64,000 bases of DNA from Labia minor (taxonomy: Eukaryota; Arthropoda; Insecta; Dermaptera; Spongiphoridae): assembly GCA_963082975.1 (NCBI GenBank), contig OY720344.1, positions 6,931,580 through 6,995,579 of the forward strand, written 5' to 3'. Both the position numbers and the translations under genes were made by a program. The notes under the pieces were generated by a model. The model saw only the letters and a program-made list of their open reading frames with translations. It did no database searches and was not told where the DNA came from. Positions within the stretch are counted from its first letter, which is position 1; every line of letters begins with the position of its first letter. Positions 33,084-43,052 of the stretch are shown here, piece after piece.

Positions 33084-34163
33084 TCAAGCACGTGCTAAAT
33101 GAAAGAATAAAAATTTTTCTTTTTTTTGTTCAAAGAGAAAGTTGGACAAGCATTCTCCAAAAATAATTTCGAAATAGCCAAAAAAAATAATGGTTCGAAA
33201 TAAAATGAAAATTTTGTATTTGAACTTAGCAGGAACCCTTTTCAGATGATATCTTAATAGTTTGGCTGCCTTCCTAATTAAATTATTTATATGAGGAGAA
33301 GGCGAAGGGGAAATTAGCCAAGATAGGTTATAGTTTAATAAAATATGATACTTAGGTTGAAATTTAAAAAAGGCCGATAAGAAGAAAATGAATTTAATAT
33401 TCATGAAATTAAATGTAGTGTGGAAATTAAATTTATTAATTGATATGCTAGAAAAAATGCATTTTATCTGAGAAGTAAAAAATTTCTCAATTTTTCTAGC
33501 AGCCATTTCATATTTAAAAAGAAATGGTATAAAATTATATAAGATGGCTGTACCAGAGGCAATTAAATTCATCTGGGGTTCTGCTTGTATCGAAAAAGTA
33601 AAGGCTAAAATGGTACCGTTACCTTTTGTAATTTGGATATAAACCTTTGAAAGAAAAGGTTTCACAGGAGCCTTCGAAAGGTCGATATTTGTAGACAATA
33701 CCCGTCCATCCCCCTCTAGCACATGCAAATTCTCAAATTGGGAGAATAGTTTTCTCTCCTTATGCAACGATGGGATATGCGACCTGAAATAAAATCGAGT
33801 TAAAATTCTCGGAAAATACAATTTGAAATGTGGGGTTTTAAATTGATATTTTAAATTATGTCCATTATTGTATTTATTAATAGTTTTAATAGATTCCACG
33901 GGGAAATCCGAGTGGAAAGAATTATTGGGTTCAGTAATGGACTTATCTTTTATATCCTCTTCTTTCACGGGAGAGGGTTTTGTTGTTATTATGTCTTCTG
34001 AGTGCAAATAGCTCTTCAGATACTTGAGCTTGTCGATACCACCCAATTGCGTATTATTGGTAATGGCGCTGTTGAACTGTTGCTTGAACGCCATGAAGCC
34101 AAGAATATCGCCTCCAAACGGTTCAATGTTGAGCTTGGGAAGGATGGGGACAGCGGTAGCCAT
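33084..34163 (-). pseudogene. BEL/Pao gag-like frame, second part
   Basis: Starts MATAVPILPKLNIEPFGGD and continues FMAFKQQFNSAI, NTQLGGIDKLKYLKSYL. This is the PKLxxPxFxGD...FxxxF...N..L...DKxxYLxSxL signature of BEL/Pao gag (DUF1759 type). After ~55 residues similarity ends and the frame runs into an AT-rich, lysine- and phenylalanine-rich tail, implying a junction with deleted sequence. It lies 8 bases past the previous frame, in another register. Confidence 0.7.
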
Positions 34164-34170
34164 TTTGTTT

Positions 34171-34479
34171 TCAACTGAACAAGCAAGGCTTTGCCACTGG
34201 CAAAGCTTCTAAATCGAAAATTACTTGTTCCAAATGTAAACGGGATTCATAAGCACTTTGAAATTCCGTTTCACATATCTCCGTGTTTAAATTGTTATCC
34301 ACGATGAATCTGATCAATTCCTTCAACTTTGTGATCGTTTCCGAACAACGTTTAATGAATTTTTCAACATGATATTTACTATCTACAATTAAATTAGTTC
34401 GCAAAACATCAAGTAATTTAATATCAATCTCAATTAATGTCCATCTGTTAGAGACAAGCTTAGCGTTTGTCCTAGACAT
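34171..34479 (-). pseudogene. BEL/Pao gag-like frame, N-terminal part
   Basis: A 102-codon frame starting MSRTNAKLVSNRWTLIEID, predicted alpha-helical, with no domain beyond the usual coiled N-terminus of BEL/Pao gag. It ends in KPCLFS, 8 bases before the PKLN-containing frame. A single frameshift or a stop probably separates one original gag into two. Confidence 0.6.
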
Positions 34480-34575
34480 TATTGCAAAAAGAAAATTTAA
34501 ATTAATAAATGAAAAATTTTAGTAAAAAATTAGTTACCTTTAAGAAACCAAAAATCTAAAAGCCTCGTTTACACC

Positions 34576-35682
34576 GGAGATAGAACACCGAAACAATTCG
34601 GGTCTATCCTGTCACGGTCGCCAGATGAAAAAGCCTAGAAAGGATACGTATGAAGAAATTATCAAGATGATAATTTCTGGGTGGGGGAAAGACCGTGGAA
34701 AGGAAAATAAAAGAAAAATGTTAAAATTAAAAGGTCGCCAGCCGTATTTTGTCAGAATAGGCAAACTGAAAAATGAATAGAAAAATCATAAAGGAAAAAG
34801 GATGTGAAACCTAATGGACAAGGCAAAAGGACTTCTCAACTACACGAATTAACTAGGTACCGATGTAAAGAGTCTTAATTTAAATTCTTGGCCTCTGAAA
34901 GAAAAACTAATGAATTAAAGCAAAGAAACGAAATGAATGGGATATCAAAGTATAAAATTTTAATATGAATAGAATAACAAACTAAAAAAAATATTTGTAT
35001 ATAAACAGAGATAATTATAAAAAACAAATGGGTTTATATTGGACTTGAAAACAAATAAAAAATGAATGGAGCAGCAACAATGTGGATTTACCAACAAAAA
35101 AAAAACATTCAACATGAGAAAACGGAATGAAAAAATATACTTATGAGTTGCAGTCCGAAACAGTAATATAATATGAAAGGGCTAAAATATTATCCCTTAA
35201 ACTCAACCAGGAAGAAGCTTCACACAGTGTTGAGGATTCGAAGAACAGCCTTTTACCGCGTAGATGCTGGCTTCTGCAAGGCGTTGGTAAAAATAGTTAT
35301 ATATTATGAGAGGGATAAATAACTAATCCCTCAACTCGACCAGGAACATGCTTCACACAGTGTCGAGGATTCCAAGCACGGACTTTTTCAGGTAAGATGT
35401 TACCTGATGGGAAACTTCTGCTGGAATGAAGTAGCCAATATGGCGAATTAGTTTACCAGCCATAGTTGGTGAGTCAAATTAGCAATGCAACATTGCAAAT
35501 TTGAAAGTCCAATAAAAACCCAGGAAAAATATAGAAAACAATTAAAATTAATATCAAATCCAAATACAATATTTTACAATAATAAAATTCGATAATTAAT
35601 ATAAATGCTAAAATAGCGCAAAATACAAAATTGTCTATTTAATAATTTAAAATATATGCACTAGAGGCGCTGTGCGCCAACA
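34576..35682 (-). repeat. 5' LTR of the BEL/Pao element
   Basis: Same 1107-base core as the other LTR. In the element's sense it is followed by GGTGTAAACGAGGCTTTTAG. A TGG start (TGGTTTCTTAAAGG) ~24 bases further in is a possible primer-binding site, though I cannot assign a tRNA. Confidence 0.85.
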
Positions 35683-35871
35683 CTTGAAAAACTCAAAAAT
35701 AAGCAATTATACTACTTTATGTTTTATTAACTTATTAAAAAATCTAGAAATTTATTATTATATCACAAAAAATTAATAAAATTCGCCATTTTATACAGAA
35801 GCTAAACTGTACCCCTCGGACAACACATGCGTACCCCTAAGGGTACGCGTACCCCTTGTTGAGAACCACTT

Positions 35872-36296
35872 CTATAGACGAATCAATTCATATTTCATGG
35901 ATATCTTAATTATTTTCATTGAATTCATAGAGCAAACGCATTTTTAACAAATGTTATGGCGAAAATATACTTTTTTAAATACGAGGGATAAATTTATCTA
36001 TTATATATCATTTTCTTAATTTTCTGATTCTATAGACGAATCAATTCATAGTTCATGCATATCTTACTTATTTTCATTGAATTCATAGAGAAAACGTGAT
36101 TTTTAACAAATTTTATAGCGAAAATACTACTTTTTTAACTACAACGGTTAAATTTATCTATTATAAATCAGTTTCTTCATTTTCTGATTCTAAAGACGAA
36201 TCAATTCATAATTCATCAATATCTTGATTATTTTCATTGAATTCATAGAGAAAACGTGATTTTTAACAAATTTCATAGCGAAAATACTACTTTTTT
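35872..36296 (+). repeat. Right array of ~160-bp tandem repeats
   Basis: Units start at 35872, 36030 and 36190 with CTATAGACGAATCAATTCAT (third: ctaaagacg). Each carries 'attttcattgaattcataga' and 'cgaaaatactacttttttaa'. It is the inverted partner of the array at 29185-29581. Confidence 0.9.
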
Positions 36297-36689
36297 TAAA
36301 ATAAATAAATTATAATTTTGTTTTGAAATCTAAATTCTCAGGTGCATTACTTTTTCATTAATGAATCAATATTTTTTTTCTCTTTTTAGTATTATTATTA
36401 TTATTGTTACTATTAACTATGTTAAAATTTCTATTTTACCTACCATACCTATCTTTATTACATATAACGTTCAAGTTTTAATTTATTAAGATTATATAGA
36501 TATCAATTACCTTTCAACAAAAAACTAAAAAAAAATTTTAAAAAATAATTGATTGAATTATTTGTAATTTTTTTTGTTTTATCATCATACTTACCTACCA
36601 CACGAACCTTAATATAGCGTGGGTATATATTCCTATTGAATTAAATTATTTTATTAATATTCTAATTTAATTGTATGTTTTGTTTGTAG

Positions 36690-36898
36690 TGAGGATCTTC
36701 TTGCAGTTTGTCGTGAACTTAAATTAGATCTCTCTTTGGAGACTTTACTACGTGAGTTGGGCGCCGATGACAATGGCCGAGTGTCATACGAGAGTTTCCT
36801 ACGTCGCAGATTGGCTCTCCGGCCAGAAATCGAAGCAATCCGCGGAAGGGCCTCTCCACGGCAACAGCAGCCCTCTAGTGGTGATAACGACAGCATCG
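36690..36898 (+). CDS. MCC: MCC exon 2 (end of EF-hand 1, degenerate EF-hand 2)
   Basis: Acceptor TGTTTGTAG and donor ATCG|GTAGTT. The first base completes S36 with the AG of exon 1. Residues 36-105 follow: EDLLAVCRELKLDLSLETLL is the exiting helix of EF-hand 1. GADDNGRVSYES (G60-S71) is a second, degenerate loop. Next come LRRRLALRPEIEAIRGRASP and a glutamine/serine linker ending SGDNDSIG. The order EDLL.VCR.L, LGAD.NG..S, then DNSxG matches MCC long form. It ends in phase 1. The overlapping frames at 36736, 36752 and on the minus strand are shadows. Confidence 0.9.
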
Positions 36899-36988
36899 GT
36901 AGTTTTAAATTTAAATTTCTTTATTACACCTCCACTTCATCTCTCTCCATCTCTCTCTCTCACACACACACACACTCTTATATATATA

Positions 36989-37368
36989 CGAGGATGGGGT
37001 GAAAAGTTTCCGGCCTGACTAAGAAACCGATGTTTTTAAATTTTTTTTTTGCTATATTTTTCAACATAATCTCCATCAACACTGATACATTTCTCATAAC
37101 GGTGTTTTAATTAATTTAATTTAAGTCCCATCAACAGTTATGAATCGACGCAAAAATCGAAGCAGTTTTTGGCTAACGTTAGCAAACGCGGCACCCACTT
37201 GCACACAGCTTTCCATATTCAAATGGTAGTGCAAAATATTTCACACACGTTCAGCTGACATCGTACATGTCTCAGCTATCTTGAATGTTGAAAAATAAAG
37301 CAAAAAAAAAAAAAATGTAAAAACATCGTTTTACTTGGTCAGGCCGGAAACTTTTCACTTCACCCTCG
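36989..37368 (-). mobile_element. Internally deleted mariner with transposase remnants
   Basis: Inverted ends (CGAGGATGGGGTGAAAAG... and ...CTTTTCACTTCACCCTCG) extend over ~45 bp and include TTTCCGGCCTGAC; TA flanks both sides. On the minus strand the interior reads KIAETCTMSAERV, NILHYHLNME and FLRRFITVDGT. These match the mariner helix-turn-helix region and the first catalytic block (RRFITVDET). A MEIMLKNIA C-terminal tail follows. The segment between is deleted, giving a 380-bp element. Confidence 0.8.
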
Positions 37369-37375
37369 TATCTTA

Positions 37376-37745
37376 TCTTATCTTATTAAGATAGTAAACA
37401 TTGTATATTCTATATATATATATTTGTATTTTTGCGATATTAAACCACTCGAAGTATTTTTTTGAAATTCCCACCATAGATAATATTTATGAAGAAAAAT
37501 CGAAGTATATTGGTTTCAGTCTCGGGAAAAATCATCTTTGTTAGTTTTTTTTAATTAAAAATTTGAATTTTAATATTTAAAAAAATGGCGCCGGACAATG
37601 CCGAACAGCGCTTCCTTAAAATATATAATAAAATTAAAAATATTTATTTTAATAATATTTTGTAATCAAATTACGAAATATATATTATTTAATATCCACA
37701 GGCCATACTTTTCTGTCTTTCAATGCATTAATACGTACGTTTAAG
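37376..37745 (+). repeat. R3 repeat copy
   Basis: Landmarks are 'aatattttgtaatcaaatta', 'atccacaggccatacttttc' and 'ttaatacgtacgtttaaggg'. Two reverse-oriented relatives are at 51412-51790 and 58762-59135. Their left ends (ttgctagtataataagataag type) resemble R4, so R3 and R4 may be related. No coding capacity. Confidence 0.75.
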
Positions 37746-37898
37746 GGGTGTATATTTTTTTAAAATTATGTTCTTTTACATTATTTGAAATTGTTTTTTA
37801 TATTTTGTCGTTTGTTTATTTTAAATTAAATAATGATCTTAATTTTAAATATTCATAGTTCATAAGGAGTCATTTTATTAAAGTACCGACCAGGAATA

Positions 37899-38847
37899 GA
37901 GGAGGTGGTTGTAATATGGAACCCCATTTTATTTTTCGTGAATTGAAGCTCATCTAAAAGTTGTGTTCTCTGGGTACAGTGTAAAATGTTTTTATTCATT
38001 ATTTTCCTATTGACATCCAGGTACAATATCACAACTAATATTACTTACCCGACGTAGTGGCACTTTTTTTGAAAAAAGTGAAAAAACGGTTCAAGATAAA
38101 AGTGTTGATAATATGGAACCTACTATGTTGGTAAAATGGAACCCTAGTAAAAATCAGCCATAGACAGCAATTATTTGAAAAAAACATTTTTTATTCAAAA
38201 ATTATACATTGACATATATGTATGTAAAATTTAACCGTAATAAAATTATAAACAGAAATCACAAATGTAATAGTCTTTTTCTGCACCTGCGCATTCTGAA
38301 TTGGCCCACATTTGACACATTAATGCTTTTCTTGGCATCTGAAAAATATGTGGAATAAAATTAAAATAAATAAATAGAGCTAAAAAAAATAATTAAATGT
38401 TTGTCTAAAATACGGAACCTTGTCTGTATTATAGAACCCGGTTCCATATTAGCATCACGGCAAGGGTCCATATTACAGAAATCGCCATTTAAAAAAAATG
38501 CACTTGCTATGAACTGAATATAAATTTATATCAAATTATTTTCAGCAATATATTTAATAATTCGTTAATAAATTAAGGCACACTCATAAAATTAATAAAT
38601 TATTAACAATAGTAATAATTATAAATAGTTTTACTTACCTTAAAAAAAAGTTTTTTAAAATTGAAAACACAAAACATTTAAACTGAATGACAGTTATCAA
38701 ACAACTAACCGCCATTTCAATTTTTATGGTAGATTTTTGTACTAGGGAATCAATTCCACCTATTGTTAAAAAAGTGCAGCACGTTATAATGAACGAAACA
38801 AATGGGTTCCATATTAAATACAGGTTCCATAATACAACCACCTCCTC
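37899..38847 (-). mobile_element. Pogo-like DNA transposon remnant
   Basis: Inverted ends GAGGAGGTGGTTGTAATATG and its near-inverse (CATAATACAACCACCTCCTC) are flanked by TA. The body keeps several GGTTCCATATTA-type subterminal repeats. A C-terminal exon remains at 38275-38340 on the minus strand. The internal transposase is otherwise gone. Confidence 0.75.
38265..38339 (-). pseudogene. Pogo-like transposase C-terminal zinc-binding tail
   Basis: After the acceptor-like TTTTTCAG, the minus strand reads MPRKALMCQMWANSECAGA, then EKDYYICDFC-L and a stop. The C-x2-W-A-x3-C-A-G and ICDFC spacing is the cysteine-rich tail found at the end of many arthropod pogo/Jerky-like DDE transposases. No catalytic domain remains upstream. 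Function is lost. Confidence 0.6.
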
Positions 38848-39221
38848 TAATATATTATACTCCAGAGTTAAACTCTTTATTTTTATCTTATTTAAATAAA
38901 AAAATTTCCAAAAAAATATTTAATATAGGTTCATTCACTTCTATTGGAATTAATTCATTATAAAACTACAGTTTTATAGTCTTATAGCTATAGTTCAAAA
39001 TTAATAGTAAACATTATGTTTTTTCCCTCTTTTAAAAATTTTATTGTCTACTAATTAAAATAAATAATTGATTGAAACAAACTCAAAATAGATTGCATTG
39101 AATATTTTTAAACATTAAATTATTTTAAATAAATAATAAAAAATAAATTGCAAACCTGCCTGGCAAACTATTGGTCCTGTCTCGTATTTAAATGTTGAAT
39201 CATATTTTCCATAAAATCGAA

Positions 39222-39822
39222 ACGTAGAATTTGAAAATGTAGTAAAATTTCAATACTTAGATCCTGTAATCACGAAGGATAATAATATTCGAGAGGAATT
39301 TAAATCGAGGTATCAATCGGGTAACGCCTGTTATCATGCAGTAAAGAGGTTTATCTTATCAAAACAATTATCAAAGGGGATCCAAATTAAAATATATCAA
39401 ACAATTATTTTGCCGCTTGAATTATATGGGCAGAGGAGGCATGGTCTATGACCTTAGAAGACGTGAGTAGATTTAGAGTATTTGAGAATAGGAATCTTGC
39501 AGCAGCATTTATTGGTCAAAGAAAGATGAAATCACCGGGAAATGACAGAGATTGCATAACAAGGAATTGCATGACCGCTATGCATCTCCAGGCATAGTTA
39601 GGGTTATAAAATCGAGAAGACTGCGATGGGCAGGGCACGTGGCTAGAATGGGAGAGGAAAGAATGGCGAAAAATATATTAGTAGGGAGATCGAGTGGGTA
39701 ACATCCGCTTGGAAGACCAAGGACGTTGGTGGTGGCTCAAGATAGGGACACTTGGAAAAATGTGGTTGCTGCGGGCAAGAACTTACGAGTTCCGTAGAGC
39801 CACAGACAAAATTAGATAGGTA
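39222..39822 (+). pseudogene. LINE reverse-transcriptase C-terminus (L-A family)
   Basis: Reads, with frameshifts, ITKDNNIREEFKSRYQSGN, ACYHAVKRFI, IKIYQTIILPLELYG, MTLEDVSRFRVFENR and ARMGEERMAKNIL. It shares the shape of the copies at 7217 and 41900 and is truncated at the 5' side. Confidence 0.75.
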
Positions 39823-39864
39823 GATAGATCTTATTCTCCATGTAAACATACTAACATGAAATAG

Positions 39865-40084
39865 CTGAAAGTACCAGAATTAATTTTTTAACACTGCAAA
39901 TCTCACGCGCCAGTACGCGGCTTGGTGCCATCAACAAAGAGCTAAACCCACACGCTGGTTTAATAAATATTATTTATTAATTTTAATTTATAATTTATAA
40001 TTAATTAAATTTAATTTAAATATAATATATTATGTTATTTAATCCAATTCAAATTTGCGAGATGGTCGAGTGGAGACACTCCAG
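39865..40084 (+). repeat. R2 repeat, truncated copy with private changes
   Basis: Carries CAGTACGCGGCTTGGTGCC and GCTAAACCCACACGCTGG instead of the family's CAACACGTGACGTGGTGCC and GCCAAACATGCGCTGG. The inverted copy at 40823 shares both changes. Confidence 0.85.
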
Positions 40085-40113
40085 ATTTTTTCTAATAATG
40101 AAATGCCTTAATG

Positions 40114-40372
40114 CAGCGGTTCTCAACCTGAGGGGCCTGAGCACATTCTAGGGGGGGCGAGCATATCAAGTGCCCGCAAACTTTTGAAAATTTTGTTGTA
40201 AAAAAAAGGTGAGAAGATTTGGTGGCCAAACTTTTCGAACATTTCCGATTTTTTTCCAATTTTTTTCCAAATGGTCCTAGAAAAACAAACAAACATGATT
40301 TTGCGATGGGGAGCGTGACCTCACAACAGTGTTCTAAGGGAGACGCAGAGCCTGAAAGGTTGAGAACCCCTG
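40114..40372. mobile_element. hAT MITE with perfect 8-bp target duplication
   Basis: Inverted ends CAGCGGTTCTCAACCT and AGGTTGAGAACCCCTG, flanked by CCTTAATG on both sides (40106-40113 and 40373-40380). The CAGnGGTTCTCAA end is the classic hAT (Charlie-like) terminus. Open frames inside are shadows. Confidence 0.95.
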
Positions 40373-40822
40373 CCTTAATGAAAATATCGGTTCTAATGTT
40401 GAATAATTTGACCTAATACGGACCTGCAAATATGGTCCTAATTTTAATAAAATAATATTTGAGAGAATCTTAAAAAAGAAATATAGCTCTATTAGATATA
40501 TAATCCGATATATAATTTTGTTTGTGTGTTCTCTGATTTTTATAATATATATATTTAAATACACAGTGTATTTTCAATAAAAAGTTTTTTATTTTTTTTT
40601 TATATAATGAACTTTTAGCTTTAATAGACGAGGTGTTGCCTTCAACTCTCCCCCCCCTCCCATTTGCCCGATATATTGATGTTTTACTGTTTTACTATTT
40701 TTACTTTAACAAGATAATAACAAACAATAACAACAACATATTGTAATGAAAAAATCCGATTTAGTTTATCATGTTTAATTAATTAAATATCATTTATATA
40801 TTATAATATTATTATAATTATA

Positions 40823-41266
40823 GTTGGAGTGTCTCCACTCGACTATCTTGCAATTTGAATTGGATTAAATAACATAATCTATTATATTTAAATTAAATTT
40901 AATTAGTTATAAATTATAAATTAAAATTAATAAATAATATTTATTAAACCAGCGTGGGTTTAGCTCTTTGTTGATGGCACCAAGCCGCGTACTGGCGCGT
41001 GAGATTTGCAGTGTTAAAAAATTAATTCCGGAACTTTAACCGATTCAATCAAGCTCAAATTCTATATATAGAAGTTTTATACAATTTTTAATTATGTGAA
41101 AAACTATCAAACATATATCTTTATTTTTACGGGCACTTTAAAGGAAAAAAAATCAAAACGTTGTAGGTAATGATCCTCTTCCGATTGTGCTACATTTCTC
41201 AAAAGTTGATAGAAAACTACGAATTTTGAATAATGCCGGTATACCAAATTTCATGATTCTAGTTCA
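40823..41266 (-). repeat. R2 repeat, inverted partner of 39865-40084
   Basis: Starts TTGGAGTGTCTCCACTCG, carries the same private changes as the copy at 39865 in inverse, and continues further into R2 ('gatcctcttccgattgtgct', aatttcatgattctagttc). It abuts an R1 fragment on its right. Confidence 0.85.
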
Positions 41267-41267
41267 T

Positions 41268-41385
41268 TAGATATATATATTAAATATATTAGGTATATTA
41301 AAATTATTTAAAATTGTTTCCGTAGCTGGAAATTAATTTATTTCAAACCGTCGGTTGGTTCGGACCTGGCCACAGGTCAACTTAT
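41268..41385 (-). repeat. R1 repeat fragment
   Basis: Only the end of R1 is present: 'ttgtttccgtagctggaaat', CCGTCGGTTGGTTCGG and CCACAGGTCAACTTAT. Confidence 0.8.
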
Positions 41386-41899
41386 TTAAAATTTATATTA
41401 TGTTTCATGTTTTCGATTTTTGAACTTTCCCTTTATTCCAGTTCGACAAAGACTGACACTAGCCATTCCGATTTAAGATTCCTAAATTAAAAGAAAAATA
41501 AAATTATTATATTTAGTTAATATATAATAACATTTCAATTTATTTTAATTTATTTATTTATATCTGCATTTTTTAATGATTAATTTTGAATTCTGATTTA
41601 ATTATTTTTCTGTTTTGTCATATTTATTTAATTATTGTATTATATTTATATATTCTATTATATTTTTTTATTAGTAGGCTTATTTTTTTATTTTTAATTT
41701 TTAATAAATTCTCTTTTAAGATATGATATTAATAAAATATAATATTAAATTGTATATAAATTTAAAAATTAGAATATTTGAATTTTTTTAAATTTTAACA
41801 CATGTAATCAATCATATGCATTAAGAATGTATGACTCAATAGATGCTGATAAACTTTTTCAAATTTTGATCTTCAAATTTGTCTTGAAGGTAGTAAAGA

Positions 41900-42640
41900 A
41901 AGAATAAGATGCGGAAATAAATTGTAAAATATTAGGTTACCCAGACGACTTAAATATAACAGGAGATTCGGCAATTGCAATTACGGATAGCGAGGAAAAA
42001 TTAATGGAGGTTTGAAATTAATAGTGTTAAGAAAAAATATTTAGTAACAAAGAGGAAGAGTATTAACATACAAAATCTTAATATACAAAATGTAGAATTT
42101 GAATATGTTGAAAAATTGAATGTAATCACGAAGGATAATAATATTTGAGAAGAATTTAAATCGGGGTTGCAATCGGGAAACGCCTGTTATCTTGCAATAA
42201 AGAGGTTTATCTCATCAAAATTATTATCAAAGGGAATATATAAAAAATTATTTTGCCAGTTGCATTATATGGGTGGGACCTTTGGAGATGAGAGTAGATT
42301 CAGAGTATTTGAGAATAGGATTCTTCCCTGCATTTATTGGCCAAAGAATGATGAGGTCACCGGGGAATGGGGGAGACTGCATAACAAGAAATTGCATGGC
42401 CTCTCTGCATCTTCAGAAATAGTTAGGGATATAAAAGGGAAAAAGCTGCGATAGGCAGGGCACGTGGCTAGAATGGGAGAGGAAAAAGATATTGGTGGGG
42501 AGACCGATTGGAAAACGTCCGCTTGGAAAACCAATGACGAGTAGGAAGGGACGTAAGAGAGATGGGACAAGGGCTCAGGATAGGGACACTTGGAGAAATG
42601 TGGTTGTAGCTGCCAAGAACTTTTGAGTAGATAGATATAC
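41900..42640 (+). pseudogene. LINE reverse-transcriptase fragment with altered YxDD motif
   Basis: Reads ILGYPDDLNITGDSAIAIT (the catalytic YADD appears as YPDD), then LITKDNNI, a QSGNACYLAIKRFISSKLL segment, ILPVALYG-like, ESRFRVFENRILPCIYW and AGHVARMGEE. It has stops and frameshifts. It is the longest LINE remnant in the window and related to 39222 and 7217. Confidence 0.75.
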
Positions 42641-42674
42641 CATATTCAATAATAATATATATAATTAATTTACT

Positions 42675-42862
42675 GATTAAATTAAAATATATTTTAATAA
42701 GAACACAAAAAGAAATGAATGTTTTATGTAATATATTGATTGAAACAAAATGGATGAAAACCTTTTACTACTTTCAACCAAATACTATGTAACACTCGGG
42801 GGTACAGGGGGCGGAGCCCCCGTCTAGGTGTGAAGAGCGCCGAAGGCGCTCTGAGCAGCTAG
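42675..42862 (+). mobile_element. Helitron 3' end (hairpin + CTAG)
   Basis: AGAGCGCC-GAA-GGCGCTCT forms a strong hairpin, then GAGCAG and CTAG, followed by T. This is the standard Helitron 3' terminus (stem-loop ~10 bases before CTRR, insertion before T). Upstream, GGGGGTACAGGGGGCGGAGC is GC-rich and forms a second foldback. The left limit (about 42675) is set by similarity to the inverted copy at 44049; the TC 5' end is not identified. Confidence 0.7.
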
Positions 42863-42909
42863 TAAGTTCATAAAACAATAACTAAATAATATATATTATA
42901 TTCTTTCAG

Positions 42910-43052
42910 GTGTAACGAGTGGAACATATAGGCTTCATGAAAGTTGGGAATTTGATTCTGGGACACGTGATCTCAGTCCGGAACCGAAACGTCAAGATAC
43001 ACAACGAGTTCCTGGAGTCTCATCCACTGGTATTCTGGATCTTGCCAATAAA
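42910..43052 (+). CDS. MCC: MCC exon 3 (HESWEFDSGTRDL region)
   Basis: Acceptor TTCTTTCAG and donor AATAAA|GTAGGA. It takes the single G left by exon 2, encodes G106-K153 and ends in phase 0. The stretch HESWEFDSGTRDLSPEPKR (115-133) corresponds to the ESWEYDSGARDL block of vertebrate MCC, and GILDLANK (146-153) to its LELAN block before the first coiled coil. These two blocks identify the gene better than the EF-hand does. The exon sits between two inverted Helitron ends. Confidence 0.9.

Larger units (their letters stand above)
30444..35687 (-). mobile_element. BEL/Pao LTR retrotransposon, internally deleted, recent
   Basis: Two LTR copies flank a ~3-kb interior and the whole is bounded by the 5-bp duplication CTTGA (30444-30448 and 35683-35687). 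It is on the minus strand: a purine tract AAAGGTGGGGAGTAC lies right before the LTR at 31571. The LTR sense starts TGTTGGCGCAC. Only gag-type frames are recognisable; protease, reverse transcriptase and integrase are absent, so it is non-autonomous. Confidence 0.85.
29185..36296 (-). mobile_element. hAT-like element with inverted tandem-repeat ends, split by a BEL/Pao insertion
   Basis: Inverted arrays of ~160-bp units bracket a hAT-type transposase remnant (29929-30443). A 5.2-kb BEL/Pao retrotransposon (30449-35682) lies inside it. Outside the array on the right, the palindrome CGTACCCCTAAGGGTACGCG precedes 'ttgagaaccact', a hAT-like terminal motif. Such composite ends recall foldback elements. 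The unit as one transposon is inference from symmetry. Confidence 0.6.
12632..36689 (+). other. MCC: MCC intron 1 (24 kb)
   Basis: This large intron is full of mobile elements, annotated separately. It also holds a candidate alternative first exon at 25421-25527. Stretches where I see only AT-rich DNA or microsatellites are 12640-13550, 13775-14415, 17860-18545, 20290-20580, 22500-23220, 24805-25160, 25590-25730, 26870-27560, 28000-28430 and 28745-29180. Confidence 0.7.
36899..42909 (+). other. MCC: MCC intron 2
   Basis: About 6 kb, containing a mariner MITE (36989), R3 (37376), a pogo-like element (37899), two LINE fragments, two R2 copies in inverted orientation, a hAT MITE and a Helitron 3' end. 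The remaining stretches, 38850-39220, 40381-40820 and 41390-41890, hold nothing I recognise. Confidence 0.75.

Noticed and set aside
31572-34575. A complete, active retroelement between the LTRs
   Set aside because: Only gag-like frames are seen; no protease, reverse transcriptase or integrase motif was found in any frame.
12525-36898. Identification of the EF-hand gene as nuclear fallout/Rab11-FIP or RASEF
   Set aside because: The exon 3 blocks ESWEFDSGTRDL and LANK, and the SxDN...G linker before them, fit MCC and not those families.
38687-38899. Overlapping open frames on both strands within the pogo-like element
   Set aside because: They are AT-rich chance frames running into the inverted repeat; only the cysteine-rich tail at 38265-38339 resembles a transposase.
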